From: JADMJV01 sp964649085 | GTDB lineage: Bacteria > Vulcanimicrobiota > Xenobia > Xenobiales > JADMJV01 | Length of the DNA: 64,000 nt | Direction of reading: 5' to 3' | Assembly (NCBI GenBank): GCA_964649085.1 | Contig: CAZYPN010000013.1 | Location: 1-64,000 of the forward strand | In this document: positions 23,717-33,155 of the stretch, piece after piece | Position numbering within the stretch: position 1 is the first letter of the stretch | Layout of the letters: each line of letters begins with the position of its first letter | The notes under the pieces: model-generated | Seen by the model: only the letters and a program-made list of their open reading frames with translations | Told to the model about the DNA's origin: nothing | The model's database searches: none | Program-made: the position numbers and the translations under genes

Positions 23717-24904
23717 TCAAACCCCCAAGATCGAAGCCGTCCGATCGGAAGGCCTGGAAAGTTCGCGTTGCATAGACTGCAGCCGCTCCAGACGAGACCC
23801 CTGGAGGAACGACTGCCAGGCAGGCGCCTCGCGAACGGTTCGCAGACCCACCTCTACGGCGAGATGCAACAGTCTACGTGCAACCTGAACCTTTTCCAAC
23901 AGGGCGGCGTTTCGGATGGGCTTTTTGAACGATAGGTCGGTGCTCAGCTCGGAAGCCTCCAACATCACGACACACGATCGGGGTATCAGACCGTTGGGAA
24001 GGTCGAGTGGAAAACCCTCCCGCAGTAAACTCAGGTGGGTGCGAGCTGGAGCTTTGCCCCAAAAATCCTCTTGCAGATGAACGTCACCAAGGTAGAGTCG
24101 GGCGACGAAATACGCCAGACGGCGCTCATGGGGCCGGAACGAGAGGGGAGTTCCGTCGAGTGCCAACACCAGTTGGGTAACCGGCTGAAGCCAGGCCACC
24201 GGTTTAGGCGGCGGCTCGAGCAAAATGGGCACCTTGTTGGCTTCTTCCTCGGGGTGGACAATGGCTACCCGAAGAAATTCTGGAGCCAACATGGCCCAAC
24301 CGTAGGGAACACGAGGGAGTTCTTCTCGGCCCTGAACAAAACATCGTGGCCGGGCCGTCGCCAGGTCGGGGCGCAACTGGCACAACTCGGGCCAGGCGGA
24401 GAGAAATGAGTCGGGGTCAAAGCTGCGAACCTCCCAATCGACGCCAAGCTTTTCCAGGGTCAGCACTCGCTGCGACTCTTTGGCCACCTGCCAGTCGAAA
24501 CTCTGGCCTTGCCACTCCACCACCTGCCGATCGACCTGCAAACGAACCTGCAACCGGGGGCAGCAGGAAGCCAGCAACAGCCCCAGCTTGAGATACTGCA
24601 GGCAGGGATGATGATACTCATCTTGAGCTCCCTGAAGATAGCTGCGCAAAGGCGCCAGGTCCTGGGAAGTCCAGCCTTTTTCAGGCTCGGGATCCCAACG
24701 GATCGACAGTTGTTTGCCGCGGCTCGAAATGTCCACGCGTTGTGGACTCGAGGCCAGGATGCCCTGCAGCAAGAGACGCAGATAGGCTGACGGGTCACTT
24801 TCGGCCAGTCGCAGATAGCGACTGCGACTGGCCGCAAAGTCGAGGGTGAAGCACCCGTGGGAGTCAAAGCTCCCCTCAGCCTGAAGCTGCTCGAGATAGT
24901 CCAC
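23717..24904 (-). CDS. Unknown 395-residue protein paired with a PH-domain protein
   Basis: The soluble protein has no recognisable motif. It is rich in Leu, Gln and Trp, with alternating strands and helices (LLLQGILASSPQRVDI, LGLLLASCCPRLQVRL) and a central segment FRPHERRLAYFVARLYLG. Its start is two bases after the stop of the YvbH-like gene, so the two are surely cotranscribed. A role together with that protein is likely, but no function can be proposed. Confidence 0.75.
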   Translation of the reverse strand: MDYLEQLQAEGSFDSHGCFTLDFAASRSRYLRLAESDPSAYLRLLLQGILASSPQRVDISSRGKQLSIRWDPEPEKGWTSQDLAPLRSYLQGAQDEYHHPCLQYLKLGLLLASCCPRLQVRLQVDRQVVEWQGQSFDWQVAKESQRVLTLEKLGVDWEVRSFDPDSFLSAWPELCQLRPDLATARPRCFVQGREELPRVPYGWAMLAPEFLRVAIVHPEEEANKVPILLEPPPKPVAWLQPVTQLVLALDGTPLSFRPHERRLAYFVARLYLGDVHLQEDFWGKAPARTHLSLLREGFPLDLPNGLIPRSCVVMLEASELSTDLSFKKPIRNAALLEKVQVARRLLHLAVEVGLRTVREAPAWQSFLQGSRLERLQSMQRELSRPSDRTASILGV

Positions 24905-24906
24905 GC

Positions 24907-25521
24907 TCAGTTGTTGATAAACTTTTCGTAGACCGCTCCGAAGTCCTTACGGACATACTTCTCGCGCGAATCGTGCAACCAACCAAAGGCATACTCATTG
25001 GCCTTACGCAGTTGCTCCTCCAGATTCACCTCGGCCTTGGACATCCGACCCAGCGCAGCGCTGGCCGTATCCAAACTGGTTCGGCTCATCTCCTCAAAAA
25101 TTGAGTTCTCGTGCTGAATTTCGGCGATCTTGAGAAGCGCCTTATAGAGGTCTTTCAACTGTTCGATCTGCTTCTTGTCGACGTCGATGGAGAAGCCCCG
25201 ATCGTTGAGATGAAACTTGATCTCCACATCCAGGTCCACCGTTCCAGCGGTTTCCAGATGGACATGATGAAAGCGGTATTGATGGTAGGGGTAACGATAC
25301 AGCAGGCGCTTCTTGCTCATGGCACTGGTGCCGTCGAGATGAATCAAAGCCTGGTTGGTGAAGCAGTATTCGTCGGTTTTGGACTTGATCAGGAAGTAGA
25401 TCTTCTCTCCCTCTTCATTGAAAACATAGTCGTCCGAATCGGTTTTGTTGAAGTCGTCAGGACCGATGATCTTGCCAATATCGGAGATGCCGAGAACGTC
25501 GGCTGCAAGCTTTCCAAACAT
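24907..25521 (-). CDS. YvbH-like bacterial PH-domain protein
   Basis: The 204-residue protein closely resembles Bacillus YvbH. It opens with MFGKLAADVLGISDIGKII, has the PH-fold segment YFLIKSKTDEYCFTNQALIH, and continues with VDLDVEIKFHLN. The C-terminal oligomerisation helix is NEYAFGWLHDSREKYVRKDF. These PH proteins form ring-like assemblies; their cell role is poorly known. The resemblance to Firmicute proteins is strong for such a distant genome, so transfer is possible. It is coupled to the downstream 395-residue unknown gene. Confidence 0.88.
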   Translation of the reverse strand: MFGKLAADVLGISDIGKIIGPDDFNKTDSDDYVFNEEGEKIYFLIKSKTDEYCFTNQALIHLDGTSAMSKKRLLYRYPYHQYRFHHVHLETAGTVDLDVEIKFHLNDRGFSIDVDKKQIEQLKDLYKALLKIAEIQHENSIFEEMSRTSLDTASAALGRMSKAEVNLEEQLRKANEYAFGWLHDSREKYVRKDFGAVYEKFINN

Positions 25522-25600
25522 GAGTAAACCTCCCTTGATGAGGATCTCTTACTGAACTCAGTCGATGGGAACCTCTTCCAATATCGATCTGGAATTGGAC

Positions 25601-26737
25601 TTAATGTTCGAGCGAAGGGAAGTCGAACTGGTTCCAGCGGGAGTGGATAGCAGCCATCACAGACAGAAAGGCCATCAATCCTCCCATCGTGTACATGTCG
25701 AGCCGGGGCATGCCCAACCACAACCGTCTCTTGCCCAGCGCGTCGGGAAGCTCGAGTTCGGGGCAGCCATAGTCGAGCTGAAGTTCCCAACAGGAACTGG
25801 CCAGCGGTGCCGACCGGTCGTCCTCGAGACAGGCACGGTGTGGAAAAGGGTAGGGGAGGGGAGGATCTAGCGCTCGCGTGCTGGCGTCGAACAACTGCTG
25901 ACACCACAAACCGAGGGGTTCGCAAAAACGATCGGGGGTCACCACGACCTCACCCCAACCTTCCTGAAAGGTGAGAATTTGGCGAGCGACTGCAGCCCGA
26001 ACCAGCGGATTTGCAGGACCCCACGACTTCTCCAAGGCCCGTATCTGAGAACGCGCGCCCTCGATAAGGCTGCTGGCTTCAAAGCCTGCGAGGAACAGGG
26101 GCAACAGCCCATAGGCGCTGAACACCGGTCCGAGATGAGCCCTGTCGGAGACCATCACCTGGCGCACGGGAACTCCCAACAATTGGGTCAGAGACCGCTG
26201 GGAGCAGCCCACCAGGCGTCGCTGGAACTCATCCTCACCATATCGACCGTGGAGCCACTGGACGGCCGGGGTTACCGTGCGCTCCCAGAGCACATCTCCG
26301 GGGCTGTGCCCGAGCACCAGGACGGCCACTCGAGACTCGGACGCATCGAGTCGAGGCAGCAGTTGCTGACCCCAACCACGAGCCCGAGGCAAATGAAATC
26401 GAGGAGATCTGCCTTCGGGTCCTTCAAAAAGCTCGGCCAGTCGGGCCAGATCGAGCAACGTGCCGGACCCGACGAGGAGAATGTCGTCACAATTGGCACG
26501 CAACTCCAAAGCCAGGCTTCGCATGGGGTCAAGATCGGCTTCGCGTATCTGCGCCAGGCTCTCGATCAGGGGATAGGTCTTGCGAAGCTCCTCGGACTTA
26601 CCGGTGGTGTTCTGCAGACGTTCTTCGCAGGAGGCGATATCGCTGGATTCCATTCCCTCGAACAGGGAAGAGGAATCGCAAAAAACTAACCCGTGTCGGA
26701 GAGACTCTAGCGAAGTTTCCAGGGAAGCTTGGGACAT
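25601..26737 (-). CDS. Divergent phosphoglucose-isomerase paralogue lacking catalytic motifs
   Basis: The 378-residue protein aligns in order with PGI. GSGTLLDLARLAELF matches the GIGGSYLGARA region, VLVLGHSPGDVLW the SGTTTE loop, and FSAYGLLPLFLAGFEASSLI plus EGARSQ the TAVGLLPI segment. MYTMGGLMAFLSVMAAI and FDFPSLEH match the C-terminal helix and NPFDQPGVE. The phosphate-binding SGTTTE loop is replaced, the GGR loop is lost, the QEGRR segment with the catalytic Glu is missing, and the protein is ~70 residues short. It is probably not an isomerase. It starts eight bases after the HD-GYP gene, in the same operon. Confidence 0.75.
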   Translation of the reverse strand: MSQASLETSLESLRHGLVFCDSSSLFEGMESSDIASCEERLQNTTGKSEELRKTYPLIESLAQIREADLDPMRSLALELRANCDDILLVGSGTLLDLARLAELFEGPEGRSPRFHLPRARGWGQQLLPRLDASESRVAVLVLGHSPGDVLWERTVTPAVQWLHGRYGEDEFQRRLVGCSQRSLTQLLGVPVRQVMVSDRAHLGPVFSAYGLLPLFLAGFEASSLIEGARSQIRALEKSWGPANPLVRAAVARQILTFQEGWGEVVVTPDRFCEPLGLWCQQLFDASTRALDPPLPYPFPHRACLEDDRSAPLASSCWELQLDYGCPELELPDALGKRRLWLGMPRLDMYTMGGLMAFLSVMAAIHSRWNQFDFPSLEH

Positions 26738-26745
26738 AGACGGCC

Positions 26746-28554
26746 TCAGGCTTCAACGACAGCGACAAGTTTGCCTTCCCTCACCAGAGTGACGAAAAGG
26801 TCGACGGCTTCGGGGTCAAACTGACTGCCCCGGTGGCGCACCAGTTCGGCCACGGCCTCCTCCCAGGGCATGCCTCGACGATAGGGTCGGTCGGAGGTCA
26901 TGGCATCGAAACAGTCGGCCACGCACATGATGCGAGCCTGAAGCGGAATTTGCTCGCCCTGCAAACCTGCTGGATAGCCACGCCCATCAAAGCGCTCGTG
27001 ATGGTGCAACATGCTCGGGAAAATTGCCTCGAAGGCCCGCACTGGTCGCATGATTTCCACTCCGTACTCCGGGTGGCGCTTCATTTCCTCAAACTCCTCG
27101 TCGGTGAGCTTGCCGGGTTTGTGCAAAATGTGGTCGCGGATGCGAATCTTGCCAATGTCGTGAAGCAGGCTGGCATAGCGCAACTCTTCGAGCGCGTCAT
27201 CGGAAAAGCCCAAGCGCTCGGCAATGGCTACCGCATAGGTAGTCACTCTTTCGGAGTGACCGCTGGTGTAGGGGTCGCGAGCATCAATGGCATTGGCCAG
27301 GGCCAGGATGGAGTGCGCAAACAGTTGACGCAATTCAAGATGCAGGCCTGCCTTAGCCACCGAAAGTGCAGCCACGTTGGCGAAGCGGGCCGCCAACGAC
27401 AGTTCGTCCTCGGTAAAATCGCCGCCACCGGTCTTGTTGCGCACATTCAGGACGCCGACCACCTCGCCATCCTTGAGCATCGGCACCGACAGGGCAGAGC
27501 CGGTTTCTTCTCCCTCGAAGGCGGGAACCAGCATCGGCTGACGCTCTTGAGCCACCTTGCCGGCGATACGTTCGCCCAATCGCAGTCGGGTGCGACGCAC
27601 AACCTCTTCGGGCAGGCCGCGAGCAGAGTGAATCCGCAGAGTTTCGCCATCTTCCTCGAGCAACATCACCGAGGCATTTTCGGCATCGAGCAGGCTGAGT
27701 GTCTGGTCGAGCAACTGCTCAAGGCCCTCCTGCATGGAAGCCGTCCGGTTCAGGCTGAGACTGAGCTGGTGAAGCGCCTGCAATTCACTGACCTGACGCT
27801 CCACCTGACCGAAAAGCTGGGCGTTGTGGATGGCATTGGCGGCGTGACCGGCCAGAATGCTGAGCGCCTGGACATCTCGCTCGGCAAAATCCGACTGTTG
27901 CGGATGCCCTACCAGAGTGAGAGAGCCTACAATGCGGTTCTGCGACTTCAGGGGAATGGAGAGAACCGGAGGCGCAATGGCCCCACCCGGCACTCGACGC
28001 AGCTGGCCTTCTTCACGCAGCCAGCTCTGCAGGTCCTCTCCAGGGCTCACCTTGGTGGTCGTGAGGATGGCCACTTCCTCACCCTGGGTTTGCAGCATTT
28101 TCAGCTCAGAGTGCACCTGGTCGAGCATCACCAGCGAGCCGCTGCTGGCTTTGACCAGCTGACGGGCCGACTGCAGAATACGCTCGAGCAAATCGTTGAG
28201 CTGAATCGTTTCCACCAGCGAGGTGGAGATCTCATAAAGACTGCCCAGCATCGAGGTGTGGACCTGTTGCTGCTCATCCTGTCGGAAGAACTGTTGAATG
28301 GCCGCCACCGCCGACTGTCCCACCGCGGCCAGTTGGGGCCCACTGCCCAGGATACCCAGCTCTAAACCATGGCCGTCGACGTCGCAGCTCCAGCTGGGGA
28401 CGCCTGCCCATTGGGGAGTCCCAAGTTGAACCGCACCTCCTGCCAGCAGGGCGAACTCCCAGCCCGAACAAGCTTGCAATGCAGCGAACAGGCTCTCGAT
28501 GAGAGGCCGACAGCGCAGCAGGGTGTGGGGGGAAATGTGGTGCGGATGTTGCAT
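26746..28554 (-). CDS. GAF-GAF-HD-GYP cyclic-di-GMP phosphodiesterase
   Basis: The 602-residue cytoplasmic protein has an N-terminal ~100-residue segment, two GAF domains (about 115-250 and 265-400) and a C-terminal HD-GYP domain. The catalytic HDIGK and the HHHERFDGRGYP signature are complete, so it should hydrolyse cyclic di-GMP. The GAF domains probably sense a small ligand or redox state. In a genome with PilT, c-di-GMP turnover may control pilus use, but that link is an inference. It is the first gene of an operon with the isomerase-like protein. Confidence 0.93.
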   Translation of the reverse strand: MQHPHHISPHTLLRCRPLIESLFAALQACSGWEFALLAGGAVQLGTPQWAGVPSWSCDVDGHGLELGILGSGPQLAAVGQSAVAAIQQFFRQDEQQQVHTSMLGSLYEISTSLVETIQLNDLLERILQSARQLVKASSGSLVMLDQVHSELKMLQTQGEEVAILTTTKVSPGEDLQSWLREEGQLRRVPGGAIAPPVLSIPLKSQNRIVGSLTLVGHPQQSDFAERDVQALSILAGHAANAIHNAQLFGQVERQVSELQALHQLSLSLNRTASMQEGLEQLLDQTLSLLDAENASVMLLEEDGETLRIHSARGLPEEVVRRTRLRLGERIAGKVAQERQPMLVPAFEGEETGSALSVPMLKDGEVVGVLNVRNKTGGGDFTEDELSLAARFANVAALSVAKAGLHLELRQLFAHSILALANAIDARDPYTSGHSERVTTYAVAIAERLGFSDDALEELRYASLLHDIGKIRIRDHILHKPGKLTDEEFEEMKRHPEYGVEIMRPVRAFEAIFPSMLHHHERFDGRGYPAGLQGEQIPLQARIMCVADCFDAMTSDRPYRRGMPWEEAVAELVRHRGSQFDPEAVDLFVTLVREGKLVAVVEA

Positions 28555-28634
28555 GAGCTATACCCCGCCCCAGCCCATATCCTAATGGTTGAAAACCATC
28601 ATGTCCAGTGCTCGAGCGAAGTGGGGGGAAAACC

Positions 28635-29633
28635 CTACCGGACCGAAGGGCTGCTGGTTTTCAACGGAGGAAGCCCGCCTCTGGGGGCCTGCAGCAAAAT
28701 CAACTCGGCCAGCGGGCTACGATTGTCTTGCTCGTCCTTGACCAACGCAAGCAGCCTTACGCCGAGTCGGGGCAGCCCCTTGGGAAACGCGACAGAAACT
28801 CGAAAGCGACCTTCGGCATCGCTGCGCACGCGGGTTACCGATTCGGGCGGTAGTTTGCCAAAGGCGACCCCGTCGCGAAAAAAGAACAGGGTCGCGACTT
28901 CTACGGAGTGTTCGGGGAGGGTCTTGCCCTCGGCCACGAACTCGGCTTCCACCGAACTGGCGGGGGCTGGACTTACCCAGTCTACCTGCAGGTTGGGAGC
29001 CGCCACCGAGATGCTACCCACGCAGAACTGCCGATCCAGCTGGTCGTCTTTGCGCAGGAACACCTCCACCCGGGCAGTTTTGCCGGCCATCCGGGCAGGG
29101 GTCTTGAAGCGACCGCGATACACACCTCGCTTGTTCTCTTTCAGATCATACTTTTCCGGAAACCCCTCGAGAGTAGCCCAGGCCTTGCCACGAGGGACTC
29201 CCTGAACCTCGACATCGACGGGATCGAACATGTGAGTGGGAGACACAACCTTGAAGACATGCCCCTTGATCAACTCGGCGCCAATCACTTCGAACTCCCA
29301 ATCCTGGCGATGTTCACCAACCTCGACCCGCACTCGATGGGAGCCACGCTGGAGCGGCTCTCGGGGGCGATAGCTGAGAAAGAGGGAGGTCTTGATCAGG
29401 TCGGGGCTGACTTCGCGGTCGTCGAGCCAAAGCCGAGCCTGCTTATAGGCCACCGGAGTTCCTGGGGGCCAACTCAGGGTGATTTCAGGGGTGAACGTCT
29501 TGAGTTGAGCGCCGCTCCCTGGTTGGTGAGGCCATTCGACGGCGCCGACCTGTCCAATCGTTAACAAAACAAGACTGAACCCGAGGACCCACAGACGCGA
29601 TAAGTGGAGAAAGCCACCCTTAGGAGTGTTCAT
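28635..29633 (-). CDS. Secreted beta-sandwich protein, unknown
   Basis: The 332-residue protein has a signal peptide (LWVLGFSLVLLTIGQVGA) and then three or so Ig-like beta domains (SPDLIKTSLFLSYRPREPL, HRVRVEVGEHRQDWEFEVIG, RVRSDAEGRFRVSVAFP). No catalytic motif is visible. It probably works in the periplasm or on the surface as a structural or binding protein. It is divergent from the small ORF and M28 peptidase genes. Confidence 0.75.
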   Translation of the reverse strand: MNTPKGGFLHLSRLWVLGFSLVLLTIGQVGAVEWPHQPGSGAQLKTFTPEITLSWPPGTPVAYKQARLWLDDREVSPDLIKTSLFLSYRPREPLQRGSHRVRVEVGEHRQDWEFEVIGAELIKGHVFKVVSPTHMFDPVDVEVQGVPRGKAWATLEGFPEKYDLKENKRGVYRGRFKTPARMAGKTARVEVFLRKDDQLDRQFCVGSISVAAPNLQVDWVSPAPASSVEAEFVAEGKTLPEHSVEVATLFFFRDGVAFGKLPPESVTRVRSDAEGRFRVSVAFPKGLPRLGVRLLALVKDEQDNRSPLAELILLQAPRGGLPPLKTSSPSVR

Positions 29634-29694
29634 GAGTCATTGTCCTAACCTTTCCTTACTCCCATCGCCCACAGCTTCTACCCGCAAACGGTCC

Positions 29695-29826
29695 ATGAGC
29701 TACGCCTGCCTACAGCCTTCGGCCGCGGAATCGCTGGAGCAACTGCTGAACCGCCTTCAACAGTGCCGTCTCAACGAACGCATTTTGGAACTGCAACTGG
29801 TTCAAGCTCTGGGCCTTCGTCGCTGA
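29695..29826 (+). CDS. Possible 43-residue helical peptide
   Basis: An ATG at 29695 opens a 43-codon frame ending six bases before the M28 peptidase start. The product is an amphipathic helix with a leucine pattern (AAESLEQLLNRLQQC, NERILELQLVQALGLRR). No strong ribosome site is seen. It could be a small regulatory or coupling peptide, or a leader frame that feeds ribosomes to the peptidase gene. Confidence 0.35.
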   Translation: MSYACLQPSAAESLEQLLNRLQQCRLNERILELQLVQALGLRR

Positions 29827-29832
29827 ACTCGG

Positions 29833-31215
29833 ATGAAGAAATTTCTACCCGCGCTGGTTCTTGGCCTGTTACTGTCCCTCTCGGTAGCAGCCCAACCCGA
29901 CTGGATGTCGCAGGCCGAGCGCGTTCGTGATCACGCCTACAAGAGCCCCTACGCCTATGACCTGCTGCAGCGCCTCTGCCATCAGGTTGGTCCACGCCTG
30001 TCCGGGTCGCCGGGGGCCGCTGCCGGCGTGGAGTTCCTGCGCAAGGAAATGGAGTCTCTGGGCCTGCAGGTGTGGCTGCAGCCATGCAAAGTGCCCCACT
30101 GGGTGCGCGGGAAGGAAAGGGGCGAACTGCTCGACTATCCGGGAAAACCGCCGGGTGTCCGGGCTCCTCTGGCTTTGACCACACTGGGGGGAAGCAGTAG
30201 CACGGGCCCAGCGGGACTGCAGGCCGAGGTGCTCGTCGTCGACAGCTTTGCGCGGTTGCAGAAGCTGGCCGATGAACAGATCGCCGGAAAAATCGTGCTG
30301 TTCAATCATCCCTTCGACGAGGCGCTGGCCGCTCAAGGTCAGGGGGGAGAAGCCTACGGTCAGGCCGTCGGCTATCGGGTGGAAGGTCCTCGTGCGGCCA
30401 GCCAGCGCGGTGCTGTGGCGTGCCTGGTGCGCTCGGTGGGGGGCGCCAATTACCGGTTACCCCATACCGGTTCCACCGTTTTTGGCGAAGCCCGCCCGAT
30501 TCCGGCTGCGGCGGTTGCGGCAGAAGATGCCGATAGAATCGAATACCTCACCGGGCTGGGGCCGGTCAAACTGAACCTGCTGCTCACCCCCGAGACCCTG
30601 CCCGACGCAGACAGCTTTAACGTGATCGGGGATCTCCCGGGAACCGATCCGGAAGGGGAAATCGTCATCGTTTCCGGTCATTTGGACAGCTGGGACGTGG
30701 GCACCGGAGCCCTCGACGATGCCAGTGGCGTGGTTACCGCCATGCAGGCGGCTCATACGCTGCGCAAACTGGGACTGCGTCCACGGCGAACCCTGCGGGT
30801 TATCGGTTGGATGAACGAAGAAAACGGTACTCGGGGCTCGCGAACCTACGACGCCGAAACCCTGGGTCACAAGCATTTTGCAGCCTGTGAAAGCGATCTC
30901 GGCTGTGGTCACTGCGTGGGCATCGCCTGTTGGGCTCCCGACCCATGGCTCAAGGCTCTGGCGCCGCTCAGCGTTGTGCTGCAACCTTTAGGAGCCGGCA
31001 GCCTGCGCGCCTCGCAGAGTACCGGGGCCGACATCTATCCGTTGCAGGCCCGTGGAGTTGCCTGCTTTGCGCCGATACTCGACAGCCGCACCTACTTCCA
31101 CTACCACCACACCGAAGCCGACACGGTAGACAAGGTCGACCCCTTACACCTGTCCCAAAATGCCGCGGTGGTGTCGGTGCTCGCCTGGGCCTTGAGCAAC
31201 CTGGACCGCCCCTGA
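29833..31215 (+). CDS. Secreted M28-family aminopeptidase with a PA domain
   Basis: The 460-residue protein has a signal peptide (KKFLPALVLGLLLSLSVAA) and a PA (protease-associated) insert around residues 110-225. The M28 catalytic domain includes SGHLDSWDVGTGALDDASGV with the His and Asp zinc ligands, WMNEENGTRGS with the catalytic Glu pair, and a C-terminal YHHTEADTVDKV with the last His ligand. It removes N-terminal residues from peptides outside the cytoplasm. Its stop lies four bases from the convergent zinc-ribbon gene. Confidence 0.92.
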   Translation: MKKFLPALVLGLLLSLSVAAQPDWMSQAERVRDHAYKSPYAYDLLQRLCHQVGPRLSGSPGAAAGVEFLRKEMESLGLQVWLQPCKVPHWVRGKERGELLDYPGKPPGVRAPLALTTLGGSSSTGPAGLQAEVLVVDSFARLQKLADEQIAGKIVLFNHPFDEALAAQGQGGEAYGQAVGYRVEGPRAASQRGAVACLVRSVGGANYRLPHTGSTVFGEARPIPAAAVAAEDADRIEYLTGLGPVKLNLLLTPETLPDADSFNVIGDLPGTDPEGEIVIVSGHLDSWDVGTGALDDASGVVTAMQAAHTLRKLGLRPRRTLRVIGWMNEENGTRGSRTYDAETLGHKHFAACESDLGCGHCVGIACWAPDPWLKALAPLSVVLQPLGAGSLRASQSTGADIYPLQARGVACFAPILDSRTYFHYHHTEADTVDKVDPLHLSQNAAVVSVLAWALSNLDRP

Positions 31216-31219
31216 GGAG

Positions 31220-31825
31220 CTAACGCAGCTCCCAATCGGTTTCCCAGAAGGCTGTAGCTGCACCAACTTCCTCTACCTCGAGGCGAAGCTTGTATCTGCC
31301 CGGCACCGCTTCCTTGGGGATGACCCAGGGCACCAGCACCGAGTGAAACTGCTGATAGTCGCCCCGGGTGTTGGTCAGTGGTTTGGGGAGTCGAGCCGAG
31401 ATGGGGGTTGGACCTGAGAGCACCACCCGGGGCTGGAACTTGCCGGGCCTCTGAGTGCGAAAGTGAAAGGTCGCGACCACGTGGTCACCAGGCGCAAATG
31501 TGCGCTGATGTTCGCGCAAGGACTGACTCTTCTGATTGACGATATGGATGCGATAGATTTCGATACCCACCTGTTTTGCCTGGGAACCGCGCGTCCAGGG
31601 TCCCGACATCTCGCTGTCCCACTGCATACCGGTCTGCTGACTCAGGTCGTGAAGCTGGGCATTCTGGCGGCGGATCCAGGGAATGGCCACCAGCGCGATG
31701 AGCAGCCCGACCGCCAACAATACTCGTAACAGGCCACCCCAGCCTGAGCGCCCTGTATAACCACAGCGAGTGCACCGCAGGCTGGGGTTGGGAGGAAAGG
31801 GTTGTCGGCAGCGAACGCAATACAT
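31220..31825 (-). CDS. Zinc-ribbon membrane protein with an external beta domain
   Basis: The ATG at 31825 gives 201 residues. The N-terminal zinc ribbon (MYCVRCRQPF, then RCTRCGYTG) precedes one transmembrane helix (LLRVLLAVGLLIALVAIPW). The ~140-residue extracytoplasmic part resembles an Ig-like or DUF-type beta domain (HVVATFHFRTQRPG, RYKLRLEVEEVG). A longer open frame exists upstream but lies antisense to fabF and is not credible. The function is unknown. Confidence 0.78.
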   Translation of the reverse strand: MYCVRCRQPFPPNPSLRCTRCGYTGRSGWGGLLRVLLAVGLLIALVAIPWIRRQNAQLHDLSQQTGMQWDSEMSGPWTRGSQAKQVGIEIYRIHIVNQKSQSLREHQRTFAPGDHVVATFHFRTQRPGKFQPRVVLSGPTPISARLPKPLTNTRGDYQQFHSVLVPWVIPKEAVPGRYKLRLEVEEVGAATAFWETDWELR

Positions 31826-31906
31826 CGATTCAGTGTAGCACGGCCTGTGAAGGACTGAAATTAGGCCTAACGAAGCACGGCTCACTTTTTCAAGTCGAGG
31901 AGTTCT

Positions 31907-33151
31907 ATGCAGCAGCGCCGCCGTATCGTCGTCACCGGAATGGGTTGTTTGAGTCCGGTGGGCCATGGAGTTGAGTCCTTCTGGCAGGGGCTCAGCGAAG
32001 GGAAAAACGGCATCAACACCATCACTTCCTTTGACGCCTCCGACCTTACGACCCAAATTGCGGCCGAGATTCACGACTTTAATCCGGATGACTTCATGCC
32101 CAAGAAAGAGTCCAAACGAATGGACCGGGTACTGCAGTTCGCCGTGGCCGCGGCCAAGATGGCCCTGGAGGACGCCCGGTTGACCGTCTCGCCCGAGAAC
32201 TGCGAGCACATCGGAGTTTCCATTGGCTCGGGAATCGGAGGCATGCATACCTTTGAACAGCAGCATCAGTTGTTGCTAGAGCAAGGTTCGCGCAAGGTCA
32301 GCCCCTTCTTTATCCCCATGATGATCCCCAACATGGCGGCCGGACAGGTTAGTTTGCAATTCGGAGTTAAGGGACCCAGCTTTGCGGTGGTGTCGGCCTG
32401 CGCCACGGGCGTAAACGGAATCGCCCAGGCCATGGACACGCTGCTGGCGGGCCGGGCTCAGGTGATGCTGGCAGGCGGCGTAGAGGCTGCCGTCTGCAAG
32501 GTAGCGATGGCGGGCTTTTGTGCGATGCGTGCCATGTCGACTCGAAACCACGAGCCTCATAAAGCTTCACGTCCGTTCGACCGCGAGCGTGACGGATTTG
32601 TGATGGGGGAGGGAGCCGGGGTGCTGGTGCTCGAGACTCTGGAGCACGCCGAGGCTCGGGGGGCCCGCATTTACGCAGAACTGGCGGGCTATGGCTGCAC
32701 CAATGACGCTCACCACATCACCAATCCCGACGGCAAAGGCGCCGCCAGGGCCATGCAAATCGCCCTGCAGGATGCCGGCCTGCGGCCCGATGAAATCGAC
32801 TACATCAACGCCCACGCCACCTCCACACCGGTGGGAGATCCTATGGAAACAGCCGCCATTCGCGAGGTGTTTGGAGACCATTTGCAGCAGATGGCCGTGT
32901 CTTCAACCAAATCGATGATCGGCCATACGTTGGGCGCCACCGGGGCCCTGGAGACCATTTGTTGCGTATTGGCCGTGCAGCGCGATCTGGCGCCGCCGAC
33001 CATCAATTTCGAATTTCCCGATCCGGAATGTCCTATCGACTGCGTGCCCAATGTGGCCCGCAAAATGACGGTGCGTGCCGCCCTCAACAACAGCTTTGGC
33101 TTCGGGGGCCACAATGCGGTGGTGGTGGTCAAGAAGCACGTCGCCAACTGA
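31907..33151 (+). CDS. fabF: Beta-ketoacyl-ACP synthase II
   Basis: The 414-residue condensing enzyme elongates fatty acids from malonyl-ACP. The catalytic Cys is in VVSACATGV (residue 165), and the two His are in NAHATSTPVGD and SMIGHTLGATGA. FGGHNAVVV is the typical C-terminal loop. GAGGAG is placed correctly before the ATG. It is followed four bases later by rnc, a familiar fab-rnc arrangement, and leads a four-gene run. Confidence 0.96.
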   Translation: MQQRRRIVVTGMGCLSPVGHGVESFWQGLSEGKNGINTITSFDASDLTTQIAAEIHDFNPDDFMPKKESKRMDRVLQFAVAAAKMALEDARLTVSPENCEHIGVSIGSGIGGMHTFEQQHQLLLEQGSRKVSPFFIPMMIPNMAAGQVSLQFGVKGPSFAVVSACATGVNGIAQAMDTLLAGRAQVMLAGGVEAAVCKVAMAGFCAMRAMSTRNHEPHKASRPFDRERDGFVMGEGAGVLVLETLEHAEARGARIYAELAGYGCTNDAHHITNPDGKGAARAMQIALQDAGLRPDEIDYINAHATSTPVGDPMETAAIREVFGDHLQQMAVSSTKSMIGHTLGATGALETICCVLAVQRDLAPPTINFEFPDPECPIDCVPNVARKMTVRAALNNSFGFGGHNAVVVVKKHVAN

Positions 33152-33155
33152 GTCG

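Noticed and set aside
28585..28665. Inverted GTTGAAAACCA/TGGTTTTCAAC pair upstream of the HD-GYP gene
   Set aside because: The arms are 56 bases apart and one lies inside the neighbouring coding region; without more copies it could be chance.
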